The notes under the pieces: model-generated | Databases searched by the model: none | Seen by the model: only the letters and a program-made list of their open reading frames with translations | What the model was told of the DNA's origin: nothing | Translations under genes and position numbers: made by a program | Part shown: positions 31,414 to 39,671 of the stretch, one piece after another | How the letters are laid out: each line of letters starts with the position of its first letter | Numbering within the stretch: the stretch's first letter is position 1 | DNA from: Geodermatophilus africanus | GTDB lineage: Bacteria > Actinomycetota > Actinomycetes > Mycobacteriales > Geodermatophilaceae | Direction: 5' to 3' | Length of the DNA: 64,000 nt | Assembly: GCF_900107105.1 (NCBI RefSeq) | Contig: NZ_FNOT01000004.1 | Coordinates: forward strand, 434,001-498,000

Positions 31414-33639
31414 TCAGTCGATCGGGCGTGCGCCGAGGTGGGTGCGCAGCAGCGACAGCGCAGCCTGCTCGGGGTCGGCCGCCGGCTCGTGCGGCCGGTC
31501 GTCCCCGGCACCCTCAGCGGCCCGCTCGGCCATGAGCTCGCTCGCCTCGGCCGCCTCCGCGGCCCGCGCCGCCTCGCGGGCGGCCTCCGGGGAGACGGTG
31601 CGGCCGGGCGCGGGCTGGCCGGCCCCCGCGACCACGACCTGCACCTTCCAGCGGACGCCGAGGAGCTCCTGCAGCGCCTGCCGGACGATGTCCTTGTTGA
31701 GGTCGTCGCCGAGCATCTTGGCCAACGCCGGCGACGTCGCCGCGAGGGTGAGCACCCCGTTGGTGAGGTCCTGCACCTGGGCGCTCCTGAGCAGCGCCTC
31801 GGTCGTGCGCTTCTGACCCCGGACGACCTTCAACAGCTCGGGCCACACCCGGCGGACGTCACCGACGTCCAGCTCGCCGTCGGCGGCCGCCCCCGGCGGG
31901 TTGGCCGTGACCACCGGCATCGGCTCGCTGCCGCGCGGGGCCGGCGAGGACTCCGCAGCGGCCCGCGGCGCCGACGTCGCGGCCGGGCGGGGCTGGTCGA
32001 CCCGGGCCGCCGCGGCGGCGGCAGCGGCCGGCCGGGCAGGGTGCGGCCAGTCCTCGTCGTCGGTGGGCTCGGGCGGGAGCGGGATGTCCGGCTCGCCCAC
32101 GGCGACCCGGGGCCGCGGCTCCTCGGCCGGCGCCGGGAGCGGTGAGCTCGGGCGGGACGGCGCGCCCGAGCCGGGCGGCGTGGTCTCCGGCCAGCCGTCG
32201 TCGGCCGGCGGTCGGTTGGCGACCGGCTCGGCAGGAGTCGCAGCGGGCTCGGCCGACTCCAACTCAGCGGGCTCGGCGCGGGCGGGCTCGGGTGCCCTCG
32301 GTGCCGGCTGCGCGGGTGCGCTCGGCGCCTGGGTTCCCGCCTGCGACCTGCGCACGAACTCACGGACCGGGCGGGCGGGCTGCTCGGGCACGGCGTCGGC
32401 GGGCGCCGGCCGCCCTTCGCGCACCGGCGCGGCGGCGCCGACCGGCTCGGCTCCCGGCCGGCCGGCGTGCTCGCCGGCGATCGACATCCGCCGCTCGAGG
32501 CGCTCGAGCCGCTGCAGGGTGGCCGCCGCCGAGTCGTCGGTGCCGGGCAGCAGCATCCGGGCGCACACCAGCTCGAGCAGCAGCCGCGGGGCCGTCGTCC
32601 CCCGCATCTCGGTCAGGCCGGCGTGCACGGTGTCGGCCATCCGCGACAGCGTGGCCGAGCCCAGGGCCTGCGCCTGCGAGCTCATCAGGTCCAGCCGGTC
32701 GGGCGGGCAGTCGAGCAACCCGTTGCCCCCGGCGTCGGGGACGGCGTCGAGCACGATGAGGTCCCGCAGCCGGTCGAGCAGGTCGGTGGCGAACCGGCGC
32801 GGGTCGTGCCCGGCCTCGACCACCCGGTCGACGGCGCGGAAGACCCCGGGCGCGTCGTGCGCGGCGAGCGCGTCGATCGTCTCGTCGAGCAGCGCGTCGT
32901 CGGTGACGCCGAGCAGGCCGACGGCGTCCCGGTAGGTGACGCCCTCGGAGCCGGCACCGGCGAGCAGCTGGTCGAGGATCGACAGCGAGTCGCGGACCGA
33001 GCCGCCCCCGGCGCGAACCACCAGCGGGTAAACGGTGGGCTCGACCTGCACCCCCTCGGCGGTGCAGGTCTTCTCCAGCAGGCCCCGCAGCGTCGTGGGC
33101 GGCACCAGGCGGAACGGGTAGTGGTGCGTGCGCGAGCGGATGGTGGGCAGCACCTTGTCCGGCTCGGTGGTCGCGAAGACGAAGACGAGGAACTCCGGCG
33201 GCTCCTCGACCACCTTGAGCAGGGCGTTGAAGCCCTGCGTGGTGACCATGTGCGCCTCGTCGACGATGTAGACCTTGAAACGGCTGTTCACCGGCGCGAA
33301 GAAGGCGCGTTCGCGCAGGTCGCGGGCGTCGTCGACACCGCCGTGACTGGCCGCGTCGATCTCGATGACGTCGATCGAGCCGGGTCCGTCGGGCGCCAGG
33401 GAGACGCACGACGTGCACACGCCGCAGGGTGTCGACGTCGGCCCCTGCTCGCAGTTCAGCGACCGGGCGAGGATCCGTGCCGAGGAGGTCTTCCCGCAGC
33501 CGCGCGGCCCGCTGAACAGGTAGGCGTGGTTGATCCGCCCGCCGTCGACGGCGTTGACCAGCGGGGCGGTCACGTGCTCCTGGCCGACCACCTCGGCGAA
33601 GGTCGCCGGGCGGTACTTCCGGTAGAGCGCCAGAGCCAC
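31414..33639 (-). CDS. dnaX: DNA polymerase III subunit gamma/tau
   Basis: 741 residues. Clamp-loader AAA+ domain: LYRKYRPATFAEVVGQEHV, Walker A GPRGCGKTSS, zinc-binding cysteines (CEQGPTSTPCGVCTSC), DEAH box in VDEAHMVTTQGFNALLK, sensor ATTEPDKVLPTI and GSVRDSLSILDQLL. Domain III follows, then a long Pro/Ala/Glu-rich variable stretch (~400-580) and a C-terminal domain that binds the polymerase (RVWPELLKVVRGQKRTTEALL). GTG start at 33639. It loads the sliding clamp and organises the replisome. It lies downstream of the SRP RNA, the usual actinobacterial order. Confidence 0.96.
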   Translation of the reverse strand: MALALYRKYRPATFAEVVGQEHVTAPLVNAVDGGRINHAYLFSGPRGCGKTSSARILARSLNCEQGPTSTPCGVCTSCVSLAPDGPGSIDVIEIDAASHGGVDDARDLRERAFFAPVNSRFKVYIVDEAHMVTTQGFNALLKVVEEPPEFLVFVFATTEPDKVLPTIRSRTHHYPFRLVPPTTLRGLLEKTCTAEGVQVEPTVYPLVVRAGGGSVRDSLSILDQLLAGAGSEGVTYRDAVGLLGVTDDALLDETIDALAAHDAPGVFRAVDRVVEAGHDPRRFATDLLDRLRDLIVLDAVPDAGGNGLLDCPPDRLDLMSSQAQALGSATLSRMADTVHAGLTEMRGTTAPRLLLELVCARMLLPGTDDSAAATLQRLERLERRMSIAGEHAGRPGAEPVGAAAPVREGRPAPADAVPEQPARPVREFVRRSQAGTQAPSAPAQPAPRAPEPARAEPAELESAEPAATPAEPVANRPPADDGWPETTPPGSGAPSRPSSPLPAPAEEPRPRVAVGEPDIPLPPEPTDDEDWPHPARPAAAAAAAARVDQPRPAATSAPRAAAESSPAPRGSEPMPVVTANPPGAAADGELDVGDVRRVWPELLKVVRGQKRTTEALLRSAQVQDLTNGVLTLAATSPALAKMLGDDLNKDIVRQALQELLGVRWKVQVVVAGAGQPAPGRTVSPEAAREAARAAEAAEASELMAERAAEGAGDDRPHEPAADPEQAALSLLRTHLGARPID

Positions 33640-33695
33640 GCAGGCAGGTTACGTGGCGGTCCGGACGAGAACGGCGACCTCCGCCGCACCCCGCG

Positions 33696-33714
33696 GCGAG
33701 ATCGGCGATCTCGC
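33696..33714. terminator. 19-bp palindrome between SRP RNA and dnaX
   Basis: GCGAGATC-GGC-GATCTCGC, perfect 8-bp arms, 18 bp past the 3' end of the SRP RNA on its strand. It may terminate that RNA. Its arms equal the outer 8 bp of the palindromic element inside the GT9 gene at 49.6 kb. Confidence 0.5.
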
Positions 33715-33732
33715 ACACCCCGAGCCGGGAAA

Positions 33733-33830
33733 GCAGGGACCCCCCGCGCACCCGCCAGAGCCCGCTTATCCTTGCTGCCTTCCGGCCCTGGGGAGGTTCA
33801 CGGGGTGACGCCACACGAGGGGTCTGCACC
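33733..33830 (-). ncRNA. ffs: Signal recognition particle RNA (small bacterial 4.5S type)
   Basis: On the minus strand the conserved Ffh-binding hairpin is visible: CAGGGCCGGAAGGCAGCA, flanked by the closing stem. The 5' end GGTGCAGACCCC can pair with GGGGTCCCTGC at the 3' end. About 98 nt, matching the short actinobacterial SRP RNA. It acts with Ffh in co-translational targeting of membrane proteins. Exact ends are estimated from the pairing. Confidence 0.93.
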
Positions 33831-33895
33831 CACTGTAGAGGAAACCCCGCGCGGGCCGGGCGCACCCCTCGCTACCTTCCGGGCCGTGACGCCGT

Positions 33896-33952
33896 GGCCC
33901 CGTGCCGAGGCTCGCCCCGAGCCTGCGAGGCGTGAGGAGGACGGGGTGTTCT
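33896..33952 (-). repeat. Dispersed 3'-end repeat, copy G
   Basis: Minus-strand ACCCCGTCCTCCTCACGC, CTCGCAGGCTCGGGGC and a right arm GGGGCC. Unlike most copies it does not abut a stop codon; it lies between the SRP RNA and the EamA remnant. Confidence 0.7.
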
Positions 33953-33991
33953 GTCCGCCCCCGCCGCGCTCCTGACCCGGGGACGGTGCCG

Positions 33992-34165
33992 AGCGCCGCG
34001 GCCCACGCGCCGTTCCTCCGCGCACTGCGGACGGTGCCCGGCGCGATCGCGGGGATCGTCACGCTGCTGGAGCCCGTGATGGCGACCGTGCCGGCCACGG
34101 CCCTGCTGGGCGAGCGGCTGCCGCTCGGGGCGCCGGTGCTGGCGGCGGTGGCGGGGCTCTCCCTG
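33992..34165 (+). pseudogene. EamA/DMT transporter C-terminal remnant
   Basis: About 58 codons matching the last helices of EamA-family drug/metabolite exporters: ALRTVPGAIAGIVTLLEPVM, ATVPATALLGERLPLGAPV and LAAVAGLSL, the latter two adjoining. The rest of the ~300-residue protein is missing, no start codon or SD fits, and the frame runs on into a tRNA gene. It is a decayed fragment between repeat copy G and tRNA-Ser. The remainder of 33831-34260 shows nothing else that I can support. Confidence 0.65.
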
Positions 34166-34260
34166 CGGCGTCCGGCCGTGGCCCGGCACGAGGCCCGCGT
34201 ACCGCACGGCTGCGCCCGGGAACGACGGCTGCGGGGCCCCGAGGGGCCCGGCCGTCCCGG

Positions 34261-34345
34261 CGGAGGATGGGAGATTCGAACTCCCGAGGGGTTGCCCCCA
34301 ACCCGCTTTCCAAGCGAGCGCCATAGGCCACTAGGCGAATCCTCC
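34261..34345 (-). tRNA. tRNA-Ser(GGA)
   Basis: 85-nt cloverleaf on the minus strand: acceptor GGAGGAT pairing with ATCCTCC, discriminator G, anticodon loop TTGGAAA (anticodon GGA), long variable arm typical of tRNA-Ser, and T-loop GTTCGAATC. CCA is not encoded. Confidence 0.95.
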
Positions 34346-34495
34346 AACTGCGCCCGCCAGGATACCGGGCCCCGCGCGCCGGGTCGCCGGGCACCCGGCG
34401 CGGTGGCGGATCGGGTGGTTACGGCTCTACCGGGTGGGGCACGCTGGACCGGAACGCCGGGCCCCCGGCGCGCCGACGACAGGAGAGCAGCCCCC

Positions 34496-34843
34496 ATGAG
34501 CGACACCGAACGGCTCCGGCCCGACGTCGTGGAGGCGATCGTCGCGGTCCTGAAGGGTGCCGACCCCTCCGAGCTGCCGGCCTCCGCGACCAAGGAGGAG
34601 AAGGACGCCGCCAAGGACAGGTACCTGTCGGAGTTCGTCGCCGAGCGCAGCAAGCGGGACCGGCAGACCCGGGCGTGGGAGCTGCTGCTGACCCGCAGCT
34701 ACGACGAGCCCCCGACCTGGCAGCGCCTCTTCGACGACCTCTCCGCCGACGTGGTCGAGGAGCTCGGCGAGCTCTACGACGTCCTCCCCGCGGGCGCGCA
34801 GGAGGAGTACGCCCGCCGGTACGGCGTCCCGACCGGCGTCTGA
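34496..34843 (+). CDS. Small acidic hypothetical protein
   Basis: 115 residues, highly charged and predicted helical: MSDTERLRPDVVEAIVAVLK, a Lys-rich KEEKDAAKDRY segment, RQTRAWELLLTRSYDEPP and a C-terminal DVVEELGELYDVLPAGAQEE. No signal peptide, membrane segment or recognised domain. AGGAGAG precedes ATG 34496 well, and the codon use looks real. It is 34 bp upstream of the Ser/Thr kinase gene on the same strand, so it may be in its operon. I do not recognise the family. Confidence 0.7.
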   Translation: MSDTERLRPDVVEAIVAVLKGADPSELPASATKEEKDAAKDRYLSEFVAERSKRDRQTRAWELLLTRSYDEPPTWQRLFDDLSADVVEELGELYDVLPAGAQEEYARRYGVPTGV

Positions 34844-34877
34844 CCGGGACCCCGACGGCGAGCATGGCGGACGCCCG

Positions 34878-36536
34878 GTGAGCGTTCCCGGCCACCTCGT
34901 GGCCGGTCGCTACCGCCTGCTCGACCGCATCGGTGGCGGCGGGATGGGGGCGGTCTGGCTGGCCTCCGACGAGCTGCTCGGGCGCCAGGTGGCCGTCAAG
35001 CAGGTGCTCCCGCCGCCGACCGCAGACGAGGCCGCGGTCGCCCAGCAGCGCCAGCGGGCGCTGCGCGAGGGGCGGATCGCGGCCCGGCTGTCCCACCCGC
35101 ACGCGGTCACCGTCTACGACGTCGCCGTCGAGGACGGCGCGCCCTGGCTGGTCATGGAGTACCTGCCCTCGCGCAGCCTGGCCGAGGTGCTGCACGAGGA
35201 CGGCGTCCTGCCGGTCGACCAGGTCGCGCAGGTCGGCGCCCAGGTGGCCGACGCACTGGCCGCCACGCACGCCGCCGGCATCGTGCACCGCGACGTGAAG
35301 CCGGCGAACATCCTCATCGGGCGCGGGCCGGGGGTCGAGGGCCTGGTCAAGATCACCGACTTCGGCATCTCGCACGCCAGCGACGACGTGACGCTCACCC
35401 AGACCGGCCAGATCACCGGCACGCCGGCCTTCCTCGCCCCCGAGGTCGCGCGCGGTAGCGAGGTGACGTCCGAGAGCGACATATTCTCGCTCGGCGCGAC
35501 GCTCTACACCTGCCTGGAGGGCCAGCCGCCGTTCGGCATGGACAACAACGCCCTGCGGCTGATGCACCGGGTCGCCGGCGGCGAGATCATCCCGCCGCGC
35601 CGCGCCGGCTCGATGAGAGACACGCTCACCCGGATGCTGGCCACCGACCCGGCCGACCGGCCCACGACCACCGAGGTCCGCGACGAGCTCGCCCGCCTGG
35701 CGGTCGGCCGCGACGGCGACCCGACGACCGTGCTGATGGCCCGGACCCGGCTGCGCTCCTCCACCAACCGCGACCGGACGGCGGAGCTGGGCTCCGGGGC
35801 GGTGCCGGCCGCCGGTGCGGCCACGGCGGCAGCGGTCGACGCCCGCGACCCCGGCACCGTCGTGCAGGACGTGCCCGCCGGGCCGGCCACCCCAGCGCCG
35901 GCGGCCCCACCGCGCCCGGTCGCAACGGACCGCCACCGGCGCCGGCGCGGACCGGTGCTGGCCGCGCTGCTGCTCGCCGTCCTGCTGGCCGGGGGTGGCG
36001 CGCTGTGGCTGACCAGCCGCGGCGACGCCGGGACCAGCGCCGACGCCCCCGCCGCGTCGTCCGCTCCCGCCGGCGACACCAGCCCCGCGCCGGCGGACGG
36101 CCAGGCGGAGGAGACCCCGGCGCAGGAGACCCCGACGCAGGACGACCCGACGCAGGAGCCGTCCCCCTCGTCGGAGACCGCGGGGTCCGAGCCGGCGCCG
36201 TCGCCCGTGGAGGACCCGGAGGAGGTCGTCGAGGACACCCTCGACCGGTACTACGGCCTGCTGCCCGACGACCCCGACACCGCCTACGACCTGACCGGCC
36301 CGTTCCTGCAGTCGCAGGCGAGCCCCGGCTACTTCCGCGACTTCTGGGAGCCGTGGGCAGAAGTCGAGCTGCGCGAGGTGCGCGGGGTGCAGCAGCCCGA
36401 GGAGGGCGTCATCACGGCCACGACCGAGGTCGAGTTCACCGGGGACGACGGCCGCGAGCGCACCGAGCGGCACCAGGTCCGCCTGGTGCGGGCCGACGGC
36501 GGGGACTGGCTGGTCGACCTCGACCTCGTCGCCTGA
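34878..36536 (+). CDS. Receptor-type Ser/Thr protein kinase
   Basis: 552 residues. The kinase domain at ~8-270 is complete: Gly loop IGGGGMGAVW, VAVKQ lysine, catalytic HRDVKPANIL, DFGISHAS, and APEVARG after a Thr-rich activation segment (TLTQTGQITGTPAF). A juxtamembrane region with possible phosphosites follows, then one transmembrane helix (VLAALLLAVLLAGGGALWL), a Pro/Thr/Glu-rich extracytoplasmic linker (QETPTQDDPTQEP) and a C-terminal domain of ~100 residues (EEVVEDTLDRYYGLLPDDPD) resembling NTF2/SnoaL-like folds instead of PASTA repeats. GTG start. It probably senses an outside signal and phosphorylates cytoplasmic proteins. Confidence 0.92.
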   Translation: MSVPGHLVAGRYRLLDRIGGGGMGAVWLASDELLGRQVAVKQVLPPPTADEAAVAQQRQRALREGRIAARLSHPHAVTVYDVAVEDGAPWLVMEYLPSRSLAEVLHEDGVLPVDQVAQVGAQVADALAATHAAGIVHRDVKPANILIGRGPGVEGLVKITDFGISHASDDVTLTQTGQITGTPAFLAPEVARGSEVTSESDIFSLGATLYTCLEGQPPFGMDNNALRLMHRVAGGEIIPPRRAGSMRDTLTRMLATDPADRPTTTEVRDELARLAVGRDGDPTTVLMARTRLRSSTNRDRTAELGSGAVPAAGAATAAAVDARDPGTVVQDVPAGPATPAPAAPPRPVATDRHRRRRGPVLAALLLAVLLAGGGALWLTSRGDAGTSADAPAASSAPAGDTSPAPADGQAEETPAQETPTQDDPTQEPSPSSETAGSEPAPSPVEDPEEVVEDTLDRYYGLLPDDPDTAYDLTGPFLQSQASPGYFRDFWEPWAEVELREVRGVQQPEEGVITATTEVEFTGDDGRERTERHQVRLVRADGGDWLVDLDLVA

Positions 36537-36538
36537 CG

Positions 36539-36590
36539 AAGGACCCCGTCCTCCCCCTCGCAGGCTCGGGGCGGTGCCCTGGACGGGGCC
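36539..36590 (+). repeat. Dispersed 3'-end repeat, copy B
   Basis: AAGGACCCCGTCCTCC, CTCGCAGGCTCGGGGC and right arm GGACGGGGCC, 2 bp after the kinase stop. The arms CCCCGTCC/GGACGGGG form an 8-bp stem with a ~30-nt loop. Confidence 0.8.
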
Positions 36591-36642
36591 TGAACGACGA
36601 CGGCGACGCCCCCGGGAGGGCGCCGCCGTCGGTTCCTGCGGG

Positions 36643-36727
36643 CGGTGGCGGTGGGATTTGAACCCACGGAGGCTTGCACCTCACACGCTTTCGAGGCGTG
36701 CTCCTTCGGCCGCTCGGACACGCCACC
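36643..36727 (-). tRNA. tRNA-Ser(CGA)
   Basis: 85-nt cloverleaf: acceptor GGTGGCG pairing with CGCCACC, discriminator G, anticodon loop CTCGAAA (anticodon CGA), long variable arm, T-loop GTTCAAATC. Directly upstream of tadA on the same strand is not the case; it lies 10 bp downstream of the tadA stop. Confidence 0.95.
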
Positions 36728-36737
36728 GTCGAACAGA

Positions 36738-37202
36738 CTACAGGCCCCGCTGACGGCGGAAGAACGCGCGCAGCAGCGCGGCGCACTCCTCGGCCCGGAC
36801 CCCGCCGGTGACCTGCGGACGGTGGTTGAGCCGGCGGTCGCGGACGACGTCCCACAGCGACCCGGCCGCGCCCGCCTTGGGGTCGTCGGCGCCGTAGACG
36901 ACCCGGTCGACCCGGGCCAGCACGCTCGCACCGGCGCACATGGTGCAGGGCTCGAGGGTGACGACGAGCGTCGTCCCGGTCAGCCGCCAGCCGTCGCCGT
37001 GCACCCGCGCGGCGGCGCGCAGCGCCAGCACCTCCGCGTGCGCGGTCGGGTCGCCCCGCTTCTCCCGCTCGTTGGCCGCCTCGGCGAGGACGCCGCCGTC
37101 CGGCCCGAGGACGACGGCGCCGATGGGCGTGTCGCCCCACGCGACGGCGGCCGCGGCCAGTTCGAGCGCGCGGCCCATCGCGGCGTCGACGTCTCCGGTC
37201 AC
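36738..37202 (-). CDS. tadA: tRNA-specific adenosine deaminase TadA
   Basis: 154-residue cytidine-deaminase-fold enzyme with zinc/active-site motifs HAEV (in PTAHAEVLAL) and EPCTMCAGA, as in TadA. It converts A34 to inosine in tRNA-Arg(ACG); that tRNA gene is in this window at 56.1 kb. I chose GTG 37202 (VTGDVDAAMGRALELA), with GGAG 8 nt upstream; longer frames are shadows. A strong hairpin separates it from the HAD gene upstream. The nearby TIGR03941 family gene is a known neighbour of tadA. Confidence 0.93.
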   Translation of the reverse strand: MTGDVDAAMGRALELAAAAVAWGDTPIGAVVLGPDGGVLAEAANEREKRGDPTAHAEVLALRAAARVHGDGWRLTGTTLVVTLEPCTMCAGASVLARVDRVVYGADDPKAGAAGSLWDVVRDRRLNHRPQVTGGVRAEECAALLRAFFRRQRGL

Positions 37203-37247
37203 CGGTTCTGCTCCGGAGAGGCCGGTACCGACCAGGTCCCCGGGGAG

Positions 37248-37281
37248 TCGGCCCCTGCTTCCCCCTGTGAGCAGGGGCCGA
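37248..37281 (-). terminator. Hairpin between HAD gene and tadA
   Basis: Perfect 12-bp arms TCGGCCCCTGCT and complement with a 10-nt loop TCCCCCTGTG. It lies in the 112-bp gap behind the minus-strand HAD gene and upstream of tadA. Confidence 0.65.
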
Positions 37282-37314
37282 GCACCGGGAGGGGCACACG
37301 TGCCGGGGACGGGG

Positions 37315-38031
37315 TCACGAGGCGGGGCCGTCCCGCAGCTCGATGCCGACCAGCGCCGACAGCTCGTCCAGGGCGACGGCCGGGTCGACCACCTTGACGG
37401 TGTGCATGCCCATCGCCCGGGCGGGCTTGAGGTTGATGCCGAGGTCGTCGAGGTAGGCGCAGTCGGAGAACGCGAGGTCCCGGCCGACGGCCGCCGACAG
37501 CCGGGCCAGCGCGCGGCGATAGATCTCCGGCTCGGGCTTGCGCACACCCTCGACCGAGGACTCCACCACCGCGTCGAACAGCTCCAGCAGCTCCCCCAGC
37601 CGGCCGGTGCGCTCCATCGGCGCGACGTTGTTGGACAGCAGCGCCAGCGGGACCTCGGCCGCCCGCAGCCGCCGCACCGCCTCGACCATCTCCAGGCGGA
37701 GCTCGCCGGCCAGCGCGGCGAGCACCCGCCGGGCGTCCACCTGGTGTCCCGCAGCCAGCGCCTCGGCCTCGAAGGCGTCGGTGAACCCGGCGGCGTCGAG
37801 CTCGTTGCGCTCGAAGCGGGCCCAGGCGTTGGTGTCGGGGTCGGTGCTGTTGAGCCGCACGATCAGGCCCTCGGGCAGCCCCGCCTCGGTCTCGTAGGCG
37901 GTGAAGGCGGTCATCGGGCTCTCGGTGATCACCCCGCCGAGGTCGAAGACGACCGCCGACGCCACCGCGCTCACGACGTCCTCCGGTTCGCTCCCGCCCG
38001 GCGGAGCCGGTGGGACGGCAGAGCCGCTCAC
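37315..38031 (-). CDS. HAD-superfamily hydrolase
   Basis: 238 residues. Motif I reads VVFDLGGVI (FDLGG with the second Asp replaced by Gly, as in several epoxide hydrolase/YihX-type HADs), followed by a helical cap, motif II LALLSNN, motif III Lys in GVRKPEPEIY and motif IV FSDCAYLDDLG. Probably a phosphatase or dehalogenase-like enzyme; no substrate can be named. The start is taken as GTG 38031, whose GTGA overlaps the upstream gene's stop; a later GTG just before the HAD domain is possible. Part of the O-methyltransferase/TIGR03941/HAD group next to tadA. Confidence 0.88.
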   Translation of the reverse strand: MSGSAVPPAPPGGSEPEDVVSAVASAVVFDLGGVITESPMTAFTAYETEAGLPEGLIVRLNSTDPDTNAWARFERNELDAAGFTDAFEAEALAAGHQVDARRVLAALAGELRLEMVEAVRRLRAAEVPLALLSNNVAPMERTGRLGELLELFDAVVESSVEGVRKPEPEIYRRALARLSAAVGRDLAFSDCAYLDDLGINLKPARAMGMHTVKVVDPAVALDELSALVGIELRDGPAS

Positions 38032-38525
38032 GACCGCACCGCCGCGGCCAGCTCGTCGGCGAAGCCCAGCCGGGTCGCGATCGCGGCGACCATCTCGTCG
38101 GCCCACAGGTCGTCGGCGGTGACGATCGGCCGCAGCTGGTCGGCGGGCAGGCCGTCGTCGGCGAAGACGTCGAGGTCGCCGCCGGGCCAGCCGGTCTCGT
38201 CGTCGTCGAAGGCGCCCTCGTCGTCGACCGCGATGCCGTAGCGCTCGACCACCTCGGCGGCCAGCAGCCACTCCTGCATGGTCGCGTCGGAGATCAGCGC
38301 CCGCACCAGCCCGCCGGGCCCGTGCCGCAGGACGACGAAGTACAGCCGCGAGTCGACGACCACGACGAACGGCCCCGGCCAGTCCGCGCCGCCCGGGTCG
38401 CCCAGGGCCCGTTCCAGGGCCGGCAGCTCGTCCCCGGCGTCCGCCGCGAGCATCTCCACGCGCCAGCCCCCGCCCGGACGGCTGACCCGAACCGCCCAGC
38501 TGGCCGGCGCCCCGGGTGCGCTCAT
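38028..38525 (-). CDS. Putative tRNA adenosine deaminase-associated protein (TIGR03941)
   Basis: 165 residues, acidic: AVRVSRPGGGWRVEMLAADA, PFVVVVDSRLYFVVLRHGPGG, LISDATMQEWLLAAEVVERYG and LWADEMVAAIATRLGFADEL. This matches the actinobacterial family named for its frequent place beside tadA; no biochemical function is established. It overlaps both neighbours by 4 nt (ATGA at 38522-38525, GTGA at 38028-38031), forming a coupled trio. tadA itself is two genes downstream. Confidence 0.88.
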   Translation of the reverse strand: MSAPGAPASWAVRVSRPGGGWRVEMLAADAGDELPALERALGDPGGADWPGPFVVVVDSRLYFVVLRHGPGGLVRALISDATMQEWLLAAEVVERYGIAVDDEGAFDDDETGWPGGDLDVFADDGLPADQLRPIVTADDLWADEMVAAIATRLGFADELAAAVRS

Positions 38526-39184
38526 CGGCGCCGCAGCATCGTCAGGCCGTCGGCCAGCGGCAGCAGCACCGTCTCCCAGCGCGGGTCGGTGGCCAGCGCC
38601 GCGTTGAGCTCGACCAGCGCCCGGTCGTCGTCGGTCTGCGGGTCGAGCACGCGGCCGTTGCGCAGCGTGTTGTCGAGCAGCACGACGCCGCCGTCGGTCA
38701 TCCGCGGGTGCAGCTGCTCGACGTAATCGGCGTAGCCGGTCTTGTCCGCGTCGACGAACGCCAGGTCGAAGGTCGGCTCCGTCGGCAGCGCCCGCAACGA
38801 CTCGTGCGCGTCACCCAGCCGCAGCACGACCCGGTCGGCGAGCCCGGCGCGGGCCCAGTACCGCTGCGCCACCGCCGTCCACCCCTCGCTGGCGTCCAGG
38901 CACAGGAGCGACCCGTCGGCGGGCAGCCCGCGGGCCACGCACAGCGCCGAGTAGCCGGTGAAGGTGCCGATCTCGACCGCCCGGCGGACGCCGAGGGCGC
39001 GGGTGAGCAGCTGCATGAAGGTGCCCTGCTCGGGCGCGATCTGGAAGGTCGCCGGCACCTCCCCGCGGTCGGCCATCGCCGCCGTCTCGGCGAGCAGGTC
39101 GGCGGCGACGTCGTCCGGCTGCTCGGAGTTGGCGCGCACGTAGTCGGCGAGTTCCGGCGTCAGGAGGAACGACCGCGGGGTCAT
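38522..39184 (-). CDS. O-methyltransferase family 3 (class I SAM)
   Basis: 220 residues, close to the catechol/caffeoyl-CoA O-methyltransferase-like family: QGTFMQLLTRALGVRRAVEI, SAM-binding VEIGTFTGYSALCVARGL, acidic D in LLCLDASEGW, metal-binding region FDLAFVDADKTGYADYVE and GGVVLLDNTLRNGRV. It probably methylates a small catechol-like substrate in a metal-dependent manner. Start ATG 39184 (MTPRSFLLTPELADYV) by family alignment. First gene of the minus-strand group; divergent from the thioesterase gene with a 46-bp gap. Confidence 0.93.
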   Translation of the reverse strand: MTPRSFLLTPELADYVRANSEQPDDVAADLLAETAAMADRGEVPATFQIAPEQGTFMQLLTRALGVRRAVEIGTFTGYSALCVARGLPADGSLLCLDASEGWTAVAQRYWARAGLADRVVLRLGDAHESLRALPTEPTFDLAFVDADKTGYADYVEQLHPRMTDGGVVLLDNTLRNGRVLDPQTDDDRALVELNAALATDPRWETVLLPLADGLTMLRRR

Positions 39185-39230
39185 GGCGTGGAGCCGCAGG
39201 TCGACGAGGAGGCCGTCATAGCCTCTGATC

Positions 39231-39671
39231 ATGGCCGATCCCGCTCCGGACGACGGAGCCGACGTCGCCCCCGCGCTGTTCGCCCGGCTGGCCGCCGACC
39301 CCCTGGCCGACCTGCTGGGCATCGAGCTGGAGCAGGTCCGGCCCGGGTACGCCCGCGCGGCGATGACGGTGGGCCCGCAGCTGCTCAACGCGGTCGGCAC
39401 CGCGCACGGCGGCGCCACGATGGCCCTGCTCGACGTCGTCCACGCGGCGGTCAGCAACAGCCACGGCACGATCGCGGTGGCCCAGGACGTGCACACCGAG
39501 TTCCTCGCCCCCGGCCGGCCGGGCGACCGGCTGGTCGCCGAGGGCACCGAGGTGCACCGCAGCCGCCGCACCGCGGTCTACCGCATCGAGGCCCGCGCCC
39601 AGGACGGTCGGCTGGTGGCGACCGCGCTGGCCAGGGTGTTCCGCACGGAGACCGCCTGGGCCGACCGGTGA
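39231..39671 (+). CDS. PaaI-type hotdog thioesterase
   Basis: 146 residues: DLLGIELEQVRPGYARAAM, LLNAVGTAHGGATMALLDVV (the GxxHGG catalytic region), VAQDVHTEFLAPGRPGDRL and TAVYRIEARAQDGRLVATAL, a standard hotdog-fold acyl-CoA thioesterase of the PaaI type. No clear SD precedes ATG 39231, so its transcript may be leaderless. Its TGA overlaps the tyrA GTG (39668-39671), so the two are coupled. A phenylacetate link is possible but not shown. Confidence 0.9.
   Translation: MADPAPDDGADVAPALFARLAADPLADLLGIELEQVRPGYARAAMTVGPQLLNAVGTAHGGATMALLDVVHAAVSNSHGTIAVAQDVHTEFLAPGRPGDRLVAEGTEVHRSRRTAVYRIEARAQDGRLVATALARVFRTETAWADR

Noticed and set aside
34261-34345. Integration site of a mobile element at tRNA-Ser
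   Set aside because: No integrase, no direct repeat of the tRNA 3' end and no foreign gene block next to it.
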